Notes under the pieces: generated by a model
Seen by the model: the letters and a program-made list of their open reading frames with translations, nothing else
What the model was told of the DNA's origin: nothing
Databases searched by the model: none
Made by a program: the position numbers and the translations under genes
In this document: piece after piece, positions 1-8,432 of the stretch
Layout: every line of letters starts with the position of its first letter
Position numbering within the stretch: position 1 is the first letter of the stretch
DNA from: an uncultured Spirochaetaceae bacterium
GTDB lineage: Bacteria; Spirochaetota; Spirochaetia; Treponematales; Treponemataceae
Direction of reading: 5' to 3'
Length of the DNA: 64,000 nucleotides
NCBI GenBank assembly: GCA_902778325.1
Contig: CACYWZ010000007.1
Location: forward strand, 1 to 64,000

Positions 1-19
1 GCGTTTATTTGTGCAGAGT

Positions 20-70
20 AGATTCTTCGACTTCGTTCGTATTCACTCACTACGCTCAGAATGACAATAT
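20..70. repeat. Dispersed REP-like repeat fragment
   Basis: The stretch contains the words TTCGACTTCG and TACGCTCAGAATGACA. These match fragments of a dispersed intergenic family also seen near 8.44, 8.66-8.81, 9.66, 17.74 and 22.59 kb. The family combines GTCATGCTGAACTTG-TTTCAGCATC and GCTGAGCGAAGTCGAAGCA words. It is non-coding and its function is unknown. Confidence 0.6.
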
Positions 71-104
71 GTTTTAGCATACTTATTGTAACATCACCAC
101 ATTT

Positions 105-338
105 TCTCCTCACATTGTTTAATGCGGGGTCGACTTTTTGATTTTTCTTGCTCACAATATTTCTTGTGAGTGCGTCCAGAAGAAAAAATAAGCTCACATT
201 ATTTAATGCGAGCTCGTTTTTTAATTTTTCTTGCCCGCATTGTTTAATGCGACCTCGTCCAAAAGAAAAAACGCTCCCGCATTGTTTGATGTGAGAGCGC
301 TTTTGAGTTTTTCAAGCCCACATTGTTTAATGCGAGGC
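105..338. repeat. 41-bp tandem array 1 (CACATT...AATGCG heads)
   Basis: Six units begin with CACATTGTTTAATGCG-like heads at about 111, 152, 195, 236, 278 and 319 (steps 41, 43, 41, 42, 41). Each head is an imperfect palindrome (CGCATT...AATGCG), followed by a T-rich tail ending in TTTTTCTTGC. The last unit runs into the minus-strand ABC gene and encodes its last codons and stop. With the REP-like fragment before it, the array fills the otherwise gene-free first 326 bases. Confidence 0.85.
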
Positions 339-1205
339 TTTCTCTTTTTCATCGAGAAGGCGATTCATGTCGCTGATGGACTTTGACGTCTCGTTGAGGT
401 CGCGCAAAGTGTATTCCTCGCCCTTTTTGAGCATGGCGACAGGCACACCGTACGCTTTTTCCAAGTCCGCGTCGGTCAGCACCTCATCAGGAGTTCCAAA
501 ACTCATATCGCGGTTCGGATAGAAAAGCAGAACCTTTTCTGCGAAGCGCTTCGTGAGGTCAAGCTCGTGCATGCTGATGTAAATCGTCGTTCCCGTCTTT
601 TTGCAGTACTCGCGAAGATACGAGAGCGCCTTTTCTTTCTGCGCGTACTCCATCGCAAAAAGCGGCTCGTCCATGAAAATCGACACAGAGCCGTAAAGAA
701 TCGAAAACGCGAGAAGAACGCGCTGGATTTCGCCTTTGCTTATGCCCGTGAGCGTGTGCGAAAGGACGGCAGAGAGCTCGAAAACATCGATAGTTTCGTC
801 CAAAAGGCTCTTTGTGCCGTCGAGGATTCCCGTTTTCTTTCCCTGATGTGTGCCGCAGGAAAAGACTTGGCTCAGCAAATCAGCGACTTTGTCCTGTGTC
901 TCAAATTCCATATTCTGATAGATGACGGAAGCATACATGTTTTTTGCCTCTCCCGTCATTGCGCTGATGTCTTTTCCCATGAGCAGCACTTTGCCGCTTT
1001 CGCTCACGAGGCGACCGCTTGCAAGAAGCATGAATGTGGATTTTCCGCTGCCGTTCGGTCCTACAAGGCTGACAAAACCGCCTGGAAGGGTTGCGGTGAA
1101 ATGCTCGAAGACAGGGCGAGGAACGATTGCGTTTCCGTCTGCGTCTGTGTCGCCATCGACTGGCGGGTATGTGAATGTTACGTCGTTAAATTCTATGAAG
1201 TTCAT
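327..1205 (-). CDS. ABC transporter ATP-binding protein, stand-alone
   Basis: A 292-residue ABC ATPase. It shows a Walker A motif (GPNGSGKST), a divergent signature (ISKGEIQR in place of LSGGQ), a Walker B (SIFMDEP) and an H-loop (SMHE). The signature Gly-Glu arrangement resembles cytosolic ATP-binding components of cobalt- or energy-coupling-type importers, but no permease or binding protein is adjacent, so the substrate is unknown. The start at 1205 is chosen because a -35/-10 promoter (1212..1240) lies just upstream and would sit inside the longer reading frame. The last three codons and the stop lie within a unit of tandem array 1, so the C-terminus appears to have been redefined by the repeat. 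It is divergent from the PFOR-like gene. Confidence 0.85.
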   Translation of the reverse strand: MNFIEFNDVTFTYPPVDGDTDADGNAIVPRPVFEHFTATLPGGFVSLVGPNGSGKSTFMLLASGRLVSESGKVLLMGKDISAMTGEAKNMYASVIYQNMEFETQDKVADLLSQVFSCGTHQGKKTGILDGTKSLLDETIDVFELSAVLSHTLTGISKGEIQRVLLAFSILYGSVSIFMDEPLFAMEYAQKEKALSYLREYCKKTGTTIYISMHELDLTKRFAEKVLLFYPNRDMSFGTPDEVLTDADLEKAYGVPVAMLKKGEEYTLRDLNETSKSISDMNRLLDEKEKASH

Positions 1206-1211
1206 ATTTCT

Positions 1212-1240
1212 ACAATACCAAACAATGGGACAAAAGTCAA
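1212..1240 (-). promoter_or_regulatory. Promoter of the ABC ATPase gene, predicted leaderless
   Basis: On the minus strand, TTGACT (1235-1240), a 17-nt spacer and TATTGT (1212-1217) lie 6 nt before the ATG at 1205. No Shine-Dalgarno sequence is present, so transcription should begin at or next to the start codon. Confidence 0.65.
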
Positions 1241-1249
1241 AAATGACGC

Positions 1250-1279
1250 TTGAAATTGCCCGCCTTGTCATTGTATCAT
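1250..1279 (+). promoter_or_regulatory. Promoter of the PFOR-like gene
   Basis: TTGAAA (1250-1255), an 18-nt spacer and TATCAT (1274-1279). The gene start at 1303 follows a GAGGA ribosome-binding site, so this transcript has a normal short leader, unlike the divergent ABC gene. Confidence 0.5.
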
Positions 1280-1302
1280 TACAAAAAGCGAGGACAAAAT
1301 TA

Positions 1303-4300
1303 ATGTCAGAGACAACAGACTGCTCAAAGCAGATTTTTGCAAGCGCTCAAGATGCAGTTCTTCATGCAGCATATTCTTTGAGCGATGCCGTTTCCGTTTC
1401 GGGCGGCAATTTCAAGCTTTCAGCAGGTATGAGAAATGTATGGGACATGAGCGCCCCAACCAAAGTTTTTCCGACTCCAAGAGGAGCAATAGCAGCATTA
1501 AACGGACTTTTGTCTTCAGGCTGTCTTTCAAGCGCAATTCTTTGTGAGGGCGGCGTTTGTGAATCTTTTGCAGAACTTTCACGTCTTTCGGGTCTTCTTT
1601 CAGGCGGTGTCGTTCATGCCGCAACAGCGAGTGTCAGCACGAACGCGCACAGTGTCGACGGTGATTTGAGCGATGCGATGAGCGCTCGCGGAAGTGGTGC
1701 GGCGATTCTTTTTTCTGCGAACAACCAAGAAGCGTATGACTTTGCCGTAATCGCACATTTGGCGGCGCTAAAGACAAAAATCCCGTTCTTGCACATTTTT
1801 CAAAGCGAGAACGCCTCCCACGAAATAAACAAAATCTCTGTAATTCCTCAAGACAAGCTCAGGCAGCTGCTCGATGAGAGCGCAGTCCGCGAATTCCGCT
1901 CTTCTCTTTTGTCGCCAGAGCACCCGATTGCAAGCGGTCTTGTTTATGACTCTGAGACATATTTTCAAAGCCGCGAGTCAGTGAGCCGCTACTACGAGAC
2001 ACTCGGAGAGCTTTTGCAGCGCGAGATGGACAAGTTCGCAAAACTGACTGGAAGGCAGTATCACGCAATCGATTTTGAAGGCTCGAAGGAAGCGTCAAAG
2101 CTCATTATCATTTCGGGAAACGGAGCGGATACTGTTTCTGACACTGTCAATTATCTGAACCAAAAGGGCGAGAAAACAGCCGTCATAAAAGTGCGGCTTT
2201 TCCGTCCTTTATGCGCAAAAACTCTCGTCGGCGCGATTCCTAAGACTGTGCGCTTTGTTTCTGTTCTTGACTGCACGAAAGAGGCTGGGTCTGACGGAGA
2301 GCCGCTTTACAAAGACGTTTGCGCTTCAATTGCAGAATCTGCTCGTCGTTTCGCTGTCATTTCAGGCGGAAGGTTCGCAATCGGCGGAAAGTGCTTTACG
2401 CCTGCTTCTGTCGCTGCTGTGTTTGACAATATGACAGGAAAGGCGCTGAATCATTTTTCTGTCGGAATAAACGACGACGTCGGGAAATCAAGTCTTGATG
2501 TCGACAAGAACTTCAATCTTTCAAGAACGTCAGAAACTGAGGTTGCTTTTTACGGAACTCAGGGCGATTTGAGCATTGCAGAAAAAAAGATTGTCGAGAC
2601 TATTTCGAGCGCAAAGCCTGAATGGAAAGCAAATATTTTTATCAAAAAAGGCGCTTATGTTTGGGGCTCTCCAAAACTTTTTACGCTGAGAATGGGAAAG
2701 GAGGCAAAAAGTCTTCCGTATATGACTTCTTCGCCTGACTTTGTGATTTGCTCTCAAATGCGATTTGCGCTCTCTTCTGATTTGCTTTTGTCTGTAAGGG
2801 AAAACGCTGTTTTCATCTTGAACTCGCCATATTCCTCAGACGAGGTTTGGAACTATCTTCCTTCCGCTGTTCAAAATCACATAATTGAGCGAAAGATGAA
2901 GTTCTTTGTGATAAATGCGGCAAAAATCGCAGAAAGCGAGAAAGCGAGAATCGGCGATATTATGCTTCTTGCATATTTCAAGACAGCAAACGAGTTTTCG
3001 GAAAATGAAATCGCTGAAAAACTGCAAGAGCCGTTTTCAAAAATTGCGCAGACAGTTTTTTCTTCAATCAGAGAAATAATGTATCCTGCAAAATCTGGCA
3101 GGGTGAAAATAAAGAGTGCGCTTGAGAAAGCAAATGCGCCTTATGTTCGTGATGTTTTGAGCCTTGCTGAATCATTTTCAGGCTCTTCTATCAGTGTCGG
3201 AAAACTCAACGCTGACGGAACTTGCCCGACAGGTGTTTCAAAATACGAAAAGAAAGGCGAAACGTCATCTGCTCCTGTCTGGAATGCTGAAAAATGCTCT
3301 CAATGCGGAGAATGCGCGTTCTTGTGTCCGCGCTCTGCAATCAGAATGAACATTTTGCCAGAAACGCCAGGAAAGCACATGCCGAAAAACTTCCCAATGA
3401 CAACGATAAAGCCTCGCTCTGTTTCGGGAAAGAAAATCACGCTTCAAGTTTCGATTGACGATTGTACGGCTTGCGGCGCTTGTGCTTCTGCTTGCAAAGA
3501 AGATGCGATAACTCTGACAGAACTCACGCCAGAGCTAAAAGATTCAATTCGCGAAAATTGGCAATACTTCCAGAAGCAAAGCGAAACGGATTCGTTAACG
3601 CTCGACTTGGGAGCGGTGAGGGATATTGCGCTGAAAACTCCGCTTTTTGAATATGTTTCAACAGCAGAGCCGTCTTTTTCAACGACGTATCTGAAACTTT
3701 TGTCGCAACTTTTTGGAAATCGCGCAATTATTACAGGCGCACACGACGGAACAGATATGCTTTGTGCTTTTCTTCCATCAATTCCGTTCGCGTCTGACGA
3801 AGAAAATCATGGAATCGCGTGGGGAACTGGAAACGCCCGAAGCGAAGCAGAATATGCGCTTTCCCTTCGCATCGCATACGATTCGCTTCAGGATTATGCG
3901 AAAAACCTTGCAGAGAGAGTTCTTGTTGAAGGCATTTCGGTCAACTCAATCCGCGCTGTTCTTGACGGAACTCAGAAAAGTGAATCAGAAATCGACAAAA
4001 TGCGAAAAAACATCGCGGTCTTGAAAAAGTATCTTTCAAAGAGCAAAAACCAAGATGCTTGTGAGCTCTCTTGTGTCGCGGACAACTTTATAAGACGAAG
4101 CATTTGGCTTGTTTGCACGCAGCAATGGGCTGAAACAACGGGTTTTTCTGGCTTGAACGAAATCTTTGAATCTGCTCGGAACATCAATATTTTAGTGCTT
4201 TCAGACGGCAAGAAACAGCGCAAGAATCTCATTGAAATTGCAATGACTTATCCTGATGTTTATGTCGCATCTATTTCAGCGTGCGCTTCTTCATCACACA

Positions 4301-4551
4301 CACTAAAAGCGCTTCGTGAAGCCGATGATTTTGAGGGAACATCAATTGTGATTGCTGATTGCCGCTGGGATTTTGAGGCACAAAAAGACGCAGTAAAGCG
4401 CGGAGAATGGGCATTACTGCGCTTTGACCCACGCCGAAAAGCAGAGAGCAAAAATCCGCTTCAATTAGACAGTCAATCTCCTATGCTGCCATCTCCAGAA
4501 GTCGCAGCGGTATGGAAAAAACTAAAATATCTTGCAGACCAAAAATGGTAG
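1303..4551 (+). CDS. Degenerate pyruvate:ferredoxin oxidoreductase-like protein
   Basis: 1082 residues, colinear with the single-chain PFOR/NifJ family (about 1170-1200). The start follows a GAGGA ribosome-binding site; an upstream in-frame extension is rejected because it overlaps the ABC gene. The early domains are recognisable (SHEINKI, VIKVRLFRPL, VLDCTKEAG, PLYKDVC), and a two-cluster ferredoxin domain is intact near residues 664-728 (CSQCGECAFLCP and CTACGACASAC). The catalytic parts are missing. No YPITPS motif is present at the N-terminus. The GACxGCGETPY segment that carries proximal-cluster cysteines reads STAEPSFSTTY. NATGCSSIWG reads TGAHDGTDML. The thiamine-diphosphate motif GDGWAYDIG reads TQQWAETTG, and the following DTEVYSNTGGQ region is deleted. 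This is probably an electron-transfer or scaffold pseudoenzyme rather than a working PFOR. The reading frame is undamaged over 3.2 kb, so the protein appears to be under selection. Confidence 0.85.
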   Translation: MSETTDCSKQIFASAQDAVLHAAYSLSDAVSVSGGNFKLSAGMRNVWDMSAPTKVFPTPRGAIAALNGLLSSGCLSSAILCEGGVCESFAELSRLSGLLSGGVVHAATASVSTNAHSVDGDLSDAMSARGSGAAILFSANNQEAYDFAVIAHLAALKTKIPFLHIFQSENASHEINKISVIPQDKLRQLLDESAVREFRSSLLSPEHPIASGLVYDSETYFQSRESVSRYYETLGELLQREMDKFAKLTGRQYHAIDFEGSKEASKLIIISGNGADTVSDTVNYLNQKGEKTAVIKVRLFRPLCAKTLVGAIPKTVRFVSVLDCTKEAGSDGEPLYKDVCASIAESARRFAVISGGRFAIGGKCFTPASVAAVFDNMTGKALNHFSVGINDDVGKSSLDVDKNFNLSRTSETEVAFYGTQGDLSIAEKKIVETISSAKPEWKANIFIKKGAYVWGSPKLFTLRMGKEAKSLPYMTSSPDFVICSQMRFALSSDLLLSVRENAVFILNSPYSSDEVWNYLPSAVQNHIIERKMKFFVINAAKIAESEKARIGDIMLLAYFKTANEFSENEIAEKLQEPFSKIAQTVFSSIREIMYPAKSGRVKIKSALEKANAPYVRDVLSLAESFSGSSISVGKLNADGTCPTGVSKYEKKGETSSAPVWNAEKCSQCGECAFLCPRSAIRMNILPETPGKHMPKNFPMTTIKPRSVSGKKITLQVSIDDCTACGACASACKEDAITLTELTPELKDSIRENWQYFQKQSETDSLTLDLGAVRDIALKTPLFEYVSTAEPSFSTTYLKLLSQLFGNRAIITGAHDGTDMLCAFLPSIPFASDEENHGIAWGTGNARSEAEYALSLRIAYDSLQDYAKNLAERVLVEGISVNSIRAVLDGTQKSESEIDKMRKNIAVLKKYLSKSKNQDACELSCVADNFIRRSIWLVCTQQWAETTGFSGLNEIFESARNINILVLSDGKKQRKNLIEIAMTYPDVYVASISACASSSHTLKALREADDFEGTSIVIADCRWDFEAQKDAVKRGEWALLRFDPRRKAESKNPLQLDSQSPMLPSPEVAAVWKKLKYLADQKW

Positions 4552-4569
4552 TAATAACCGAGGATAATC

Positions 4570-5280
4570 ATGAAAAAACGTTTGTTTTTTTTGCCTTTTT
4601 TAATAATGGCTGTGCTTTTTTTATTGCTTAGGCTTCTTTTGTCAAAAATATTTACGACAGCGCCGACTGTTCCGCATGGAGCAAAGTTTTTTCTTATTGC
4701 GGACATTGTGCTTATTTCACTTGCAATATCAGTTCCTGTGATTTTGCCAGAAATCGGAAAAACCATTGAAGGAAAAAAGCAATTCAGACATGCGCTTTTT
4801 ATTTTTTCAGCAATATACATTCCTATTGCGTCTCTTCTTGTTTTGGGTATTCCGACATCTGCTCTTCGTGTTGATGTTGGGTGTCTCATTCTTTTTATGA
4901 TTTCATTCTTGTATTGTCTGAACGTTTATCTTTCAATGATGTGGCTTCATCGTTTGCCAGCAAAAAATAAAATCGCCTCAGACCTTCAGAGCCAAATTAT
5001 TCGTGCAATGGATTCTCTTGCAGAACGCGCAGACTCTCTTACGAGCGCTTATGATGCAGAAAAGGAGCGGATTTTGCGTCTTCCGTCTCTTGCACGCGAA
5101 ATCAAAGGGGCAAAAGCAATAGAAGCCGCTGTTATGGAGCAAAATATAATGAGCAGGATTTCGGCTTTTACTGCGGCATATGAAAATGTGCTTGCGGGAA
5201 CGATGCCTGACACAAAAAAGTTTGTTCAAACACTTTCAGAACTAGAATCACTTGTGCAACAGCGCATAAAAATGAACTAG
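4570..5280 (+). CDS. Hypothetical membrane protein with cytoplasmic tail
   Basis: 236 residues. Four hydrophobic segments lie at about 3-23, 40-58, 73-92 and 101-121, followed by a soluble, mostly helical tail (about 130-236) rich in Ala, Glu and Arg that may form a coiled coil. A GAGGA ribosome-binding site precedes the ATG. It lies 18 bases after the PFOR-like gene on the same strand, so the two are probably co-transcribed and may act together, for example as a membrane anchor for the ferredoxin-bearing protein (inference). The family is not recognised. Confidence 0.75.
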   Translation: MKKRLFFLPFLIMAVLFLLLRLLLSKIFTTAPTVPHGAKFFLIADIVLISLAISVPVILPEIGKTIEGKKQFRHALFIFSAIYIPIASLLVLGIPTSALRVDVGCLILFMISFLYCLNVYLSMMWLHRLPAKNKIASDLQSQIIRAMDSLAERADSLTSAYDAEKERILRLPSLAREIKGAKAIEAAVMEQNIMSRISAFTAAYENVLAGTMPDTKKFVQTLSELESLVQQRIKMN

Positions 5281-5335
5281 GCAAACACAGTTTCTCAGTT
5301 TTAGCAAAATAAATCTGTTTTTTTTCAAAATGCAC

Positions 5336-5364
5336 TAGACATAAAAATGATAATTTGATAATAT
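5336..5364 (+). promoter_or_regulatory. tRNA-Asp promoter
   Basis: TAGACA (5336-5341), a 17-nt spacer and TAATAT (5359-5364). The predicted start lies about 6 nt before the mature tRNA 5' end. Confidence 0.6.
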
Positions 5365-5376
5365 ACTAAACATCAC

Positions 5377-5451
5377 GGGGGCGTAGCGAAGCTGGTTTAT
5401 CGCGCTGGCCTGTCACGCCGGAGATCGAGGGTTCGAGCCCCTTCGCTCCCG
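5377..5451 (+). tRNA. tRNA-Asp (GTC)
   Basis: The cloverleaf can be folded by eye. The acceptor GGGGGCG pairs with CGCTCCC with one G-U pair. The anticodon stem CTGGC/GCCGG encloses loop CTGTCAC with anticodon GTC. The T arm has GAGGG/CCCTT around loop TTCGAGC. The discriminator is G, and CCA is not encoded. A terminator follows directly. Confidence 0.95.
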
Positions 5452-5456
5452 CTAAA

Positions 5457-5488
5457 AGCAGTTACTGGTTTCAGTAGCTGCTTTTTTT
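5457..5488 (+). terminator. Rho-independent terminator of tRNA-Asp
   Basis: AGCAGTTACTG (5457-5467) pairs with CAGTAGCTGCT (5472-5482) across a 4-nt loop and is followed by a run of seven T. Confidence 0.85.
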
Positions 5489-5502
5489 ATGCGAGGTCAA
5501 AA

Positions 5503-6039
5503 GTGTCTAACGATTTTGCTTTCTGTCCAGCATGCGGCGGAAAAAATATCCAGAACATAAACAATAGAAAATGGATTTGCACAGATTGCGGTTTTGATTT
5601 ATACAACAACACCGCTGCAGCAGTCGGTTGCATAATATGCAATGCCAATAGCGAAGTGCTTTTTGAAGTTCGTGAAAAAGAGCCCCGAAAAGGATTCCTT
5701 GCACTCCCAGGCGGCTTTATTGACCCTGATGAAAGCGCAGAAGATGCAGCAGTTCGTGAGTGCAAAGAAGAACTTGATGCGAAAATAAAAAGCACAGAGT
5801 ATCTTTGCAGTTTTCCAAACACATATCTTTATCGAGGAATAACATACAAAACATGTGATTTGTTTTTCACGGCAGATTTAAGCGAAGACACAGTTTTTCA
5901 CACACAAAAAAAAGAAGTGCAAAGTGTTACATGGAAAAAAATCACTTCAAAGGCAGATTTAGATGCGCTACCGTTGGCTTTTGAGTCCGCAAGATTTGCT
6001 CTTGAAAAGTGGCTTTTGAAAAAAGGAGTACAACAATGA
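5503..6039 (+). CDS. NUDIX hydrolase with N-terminal zinc ribbon
   Basis: 178 residues from a GTG start with a GAGG ribbon-proximal ribosome-binding site. Residues 8-33 form a CPxC...CxxC zinc ribbon. The NUDIX box follows as GGFIDPDESAEDAAVRE then CKEEL, with the usual glycine near its end replaced by Asp. The family hydrolyses nucleoside diphosphates linked to another group, such as NADH, ADP-ribose or damaged nucleotides. The zinc ribbon recalls NudC, but the NudC-specific SQPWPFPxS motif is absent, so the substrate cannot be named. Its stop overlaps the start of the next gene (ATGA), so translation is coupled. Confidence 0.85.
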   Translation: MSNDFAFCPACGGKNIQNINNRKWICTDCGFDLYNNTAAAVGCIICNANSEVLFEVREKEPRKGFLALPGGFIDPDESAEDAAVRECKEELDAKIKSTEYLCSFPNTYLYRGITYKTCDLFFTADLSEDTVFHTQKKEVQSVTWKKITSKADLDALPLAFESARFALEKWLLKKGVQQ

Positions 6040-6548
6040 GCATATCTGTTTTTATTTGCATTGTTTCTTATATTGCTGTCGTTTCACTTTGCGCATTTTA
6101 TCCTATCAGAAAGAAAAATATATTGCAGTCAGTTGGAAAAATCATTCTACCAATAAAACGAAGAGCCTCGCCTTTGTTCTTTGCAATCGTAGCAATCGCT
6201 CCAATCATCATTACACTGGTTTTTCTCGGAGCATTCAGCACATTTATAAAATTTATTCTTTGCGCATGTGCTGTTCTTGCAGTCGAGATAACTTCAAAAG
6301 AGAGAATCTCAACAATTCTTGCAGGCGTATATGAAAACGCATTGATAGCAGACGGGAAAGTCATTCCATACAGCGAGATTATGTCACTTCCGACACTTGC
6401 ATACGAAGAAGATGCAACTGTAAGCACACTCAAGATTGTAACAAAAAAAGAAGGCGAGTTCTTTATCGGATTTGAAAATGGAGAAGAAAGAGCATCTGTC
6501 GTCAGCGAAGTTCTGAAACAAGCGCCATTCTTGAAGCCAGAAGAATAA
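6036..6548 (+). CDS. Hypothetical membrane protein
   Basis: 170 residues from the ATG at 6036, preceded by AAAGGAG 8 nt upstream. The start overlaps the stop of the NUDIX gene as ATGA, which supports it over an earlier GTG. One hydrophobic segment lies at about residues 3-24 and a second long hydrophobic region at about 46-90. A soluble domain of about 80 residues follows, with alternating beta-like strands that could be PH-like. The family is not recognised. Co-translation with the NUDIX hydrolase is the only functional hint. Confidence 0.7.
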   Translation: MSISVFICIVSYIAVVSLCAFYPIRKKNILQSVGKIILPIKRRASPLFFAIVAIAPIIITLVFLGAFSTFIKFILCACAVLAVEITSKERISTILAGVYENALIADGKVIPYSEIMSLPTLAYEEDATVSTLKIVTKKEGEFFIGFENGEERASVVSEVLKQAPFLKPEE

Positions 6549-6573
6549 AAAAACGCCTCCAAAAAAGAGGCGT
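6545..6573 (-). terminator. Rho-independent terminator of tRNA-Cys
   Basis: On the minus strand AACGCCTC (6566-6573) pairs with GAGGCGTT (6551-6558) and is followed by a run of T (6545-6550 on the complement). The plus-strand reading has no T run, so it serves the tRNA. Confidence 0.85.
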
Positions 6574-6575
6574 TA

Positions 6576-6647
6576 CAGGCGTCTATCGGAATCGAACCGA
6601 TGCATAGTGGTTTTGCAGACCAGTCCCTTACCACTTGGGTAAGACGC
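6576..6647 (-). tRNA. tRNA-Cys (GCA)
   Basis: On the minus strand the acceptor GGCGTCT (6641-6647) pairs with AGACGCC (6577-6583). The anticodon loop CTGCAAA carries GCA. The T loop is TTCGATT and the discriminator is T. CCA is not encoded. One mismatch (C-C) closes the anticodon stem on its outer side. Confidence 0.9.
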
Positions 6648-6706
6648 CGTATGTGAAGTATACTACCAAAAACAAAACAAAATGTCTAGTCCTTGGCAAA
6701 AAAATC

Positions 6707-7588
6707 TCACATAATGTTTTCAACAAATGACATGCAAACTCTAAAGCCCAAGTTTGAACTCTTTCCTGTTGGAGCGCTTCCAGAGCGATAAAACACCGTG
6801 CATTGCTGTAAATCATCAAGCCAACTGCCACCACGCTTTACATGCATAGAGCCGATTTGAGGGCCGTGCGGGTTCGTTTGCGGCTGAGAAGGAAGCTCGC
6901 CGATGTAATCCCAGCACCACTCAGCAACATTGCCACACATATCATAAAGCCCTAAAGCATTAGGAAGCTTTGAGCTTACATCGTGCGTTCTCACATCGCT
7001 GTTTTCGCCATACCAGCCAAACTCATCAAGATTGTCCCCTCCAGAAAACTGTGCACCGTCTTGCCGTCTGCCACCACGAGCAGCATATTCCCATTCTGCT
7101 TCAGTCGGAAGTCGGAAACCGTTTGCAGTGAAATTGCATACCACGCGCTTCCAAACAGGACTTGCGCTGTCAAACGTTGTCAAATCCGTAGCATTTCCAA
7201 TGCTGTAGCACGGAGTCAACTTCTTTGACATGCTCAAGCAGTTGCAAAAAATGAGCGCATCGCACCAGTTCACACATTCAACAGGGCGATTATCACCTTT
7301 GAGCTTAGAAGGATTTTTTCCCATGACGAACTCATATTGAGATTGCGTAACGAGAGTTTCTGACATCAAAAACGGAGAAAGCGAAATCTTGCGGTTATAT
7401 TCATTTGTTCCCATCGTAAAAGTGCCACCGGCAATCTTTATCATGTTAGGAGAAGACGAAGATTTTACTCTCATAACATCTTCGCTTTTTTGTGCATCAG
7501 GCTTTTTGACACAAGGAACACTCTGTCCACAATTCGGGCAAAATTTGAAACTATCGGCGATTTCTGCGCCACATTTTGAACAAATCAT
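6707..7588 (-). CDS. SUMF1/FGE-fold protein with N-terminal zinc ribbon
   Basis: 293 residues. Residues 3-20 form a CxxC...CPNCG zinc ribbon, followed by a low-complexity linker and a formylglycine-generating-enzyme (SUMF1-like) domain. Diagnostic motifs are GGTFTMGT, RPVECVNW, FRLPTEAEWEYAARGG, NVAEWCWD and VKRGGSWLDD, with LGFRV near the end. The catalytic copper-binding cysteine pair of true sulfatase activators is not evident after RGGSW, so a carbohydrate-binding, structural or signalling role is more likely than formylglycine formation. No sulfatase gene is nearby. There is no signal peptide, so it should be cytoplasmic. Confidence 0.85.
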   Translation of the reverse strand: MICSKCGAEIADSFKFCPNCGQSVPCVKKPDAQKSEDVMRVKSSSSPNMIKIAGGTFTMGTNEYNRKISLSPFLMSETLVTQSQYEFVMGKNPSKLKGDNRPVECVNWCDALIFCNCLSMSKKLTPCYSIGNATDLTTFDSASPVWKRVVCNFTANGFRLPTEAEWEYAARGGRRQDGAQFSGGDNLDEFGWYGENSDVRTHDVSSKLPNALGLYDMCGNVAEWCWDYIGELPSQPQTNPHGPQIGSMHVKRGGSWLDDLQQCTVFYRSGSAPTGKSSNLGFRVCMSFVENIM

Positions 7589-7767
7589 AAATTAAACTCC
7601 ATCGCAGTTTCAAAAATTATACCACCGTTCCAAAAGAAAAGCATTTACTTTTTCACACAAAACGAAAAAACACTTGTTGCAGTACCTGTTTTTGCGTTTG
7701 CGCGCACGTGTCACACTCAAACTCATTTTCAGCGCCTGCGCCTTGATTGGCGATTGATTTTTGCTTT

Positions 7768-8064
7768 TTATACTCTTTGACTTGCACTTTCGTAAACTTC
7801 CAAATTCTCACGCTTGCCGATTGCGATGATATTTACGAGCAAAACATTTTCTACAACAGAATACACAATGCGGATTTGCTTTTTGCAAGCGTACATTTTT
7901 CTGTAACCTGACAAATCATAGCCGTTTTTGTTGCCAAGTTCCTCTCCAAGCAAAGGCGACGTTTTTAGTTTGTCCAGCTGCTTTTTTACGAGTTTCTTGA
8001 CACTCCCGTCCAAAGCGCAAAACTCTTTTAAGGCTTCTGGATGAAATTTGATTTCGTATTCCAA
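7768..8064 (-). CDS. RelE/ParE-family toxin
   Basis: 98 residues. The pattern (IKFHPEALKEF, LDGSVKKLVKKQLDKL, LSGYRKMYACKKQIRIVY, IIAIGKRENLEVY) is that of RelE/YoeB-like mRNA interferases or ParE-like toxins. The start is a TTG immediately after the antitoxin stop (TAA then TTG), with weak GGA upstream. No nearer ATG would leave an intact fold. A conserved basic residue and the C-terminal Tyr are present, consistent with ribosome-dependent RNA cleavage (family knowledge). Translation is coupled to the antitoxin gene. Confidence 0.85.
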   Translation of the reverse strand: MEYEIKFHPEALKEFCALDGSVKKLVKKQLDKLKTSPLLGEELGNKNGYDLSGYRKMYACKKQIRIVYSVVENVLLVNIIAIGKRENLEVYESASQRV

Positions 8065-8349
8065 TTAAAGTCCAGCCTGCTTCAATGCGTCTTCATAAGA
8101 AACATAATCTTTTGCGGGTGTGTTTTTTCTTGCCTGCACAGTCTCATAAATCTCTTTGCGTTCGCTCATATCGTCCAAAGCCTTTAAGCGCTCGTATTCA
8201 TCAATTGGAATCATGACAGCCTGCATCTGGTTGTTTTTAAGGACTACGACTTTTTCGTCATTGGATTTTGACATCCTTTGCAAAAAAGTTGCAAAACCGC
8301 GTACAAACTGAGAACTTGAAACCATTTCATTGCGTGCAAATGATACCAT
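8065..8349 (-). CDS. Phd/YefM-family antitoxin
   Basis: 94 residues. The N-terminal part (VSSSQFVRGFATFLQRMSK, then VVVLKNNQMQAVMIPIDEYERL) is the Phd/YefM DNA-binding fold. The C-terminal region is the acidic, disordered toxin-neutralising tail. The start at 8349 follows AGGAG, and the longer frame upstream lacks a ribosome-binding site. It sits first in the toxin-antitoxin operon and should repress its own promoter together with the toxin (family knowledge). Confidence 0.85.
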   Translation of the reverse strand: MVSFARNEMVSSSQFVRGFATFLQRMSKSNDEKVVVLKNNQMQAVMIPIDEYERLKALDDMSERKEIYETVQARKNTPAKDYVSYEDALKQAGL

Positions 8350-8432
8350 ACAAATCTCCTTGTGTAAGATTTTACATAAAGCATTACACAAAATCAACCA
8401 AAATATTTTTGCATTAACGCCTTGTATATCCT

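Noticed and set aside
922-1302. N-terminal extension of the PFOR-like protein
   Set aside because: It overlaps the ABC ATPase on the other strand, has no ribosome-binding site and does not resemble PFOR. The start at 1303 has GAGGA and a promoter.
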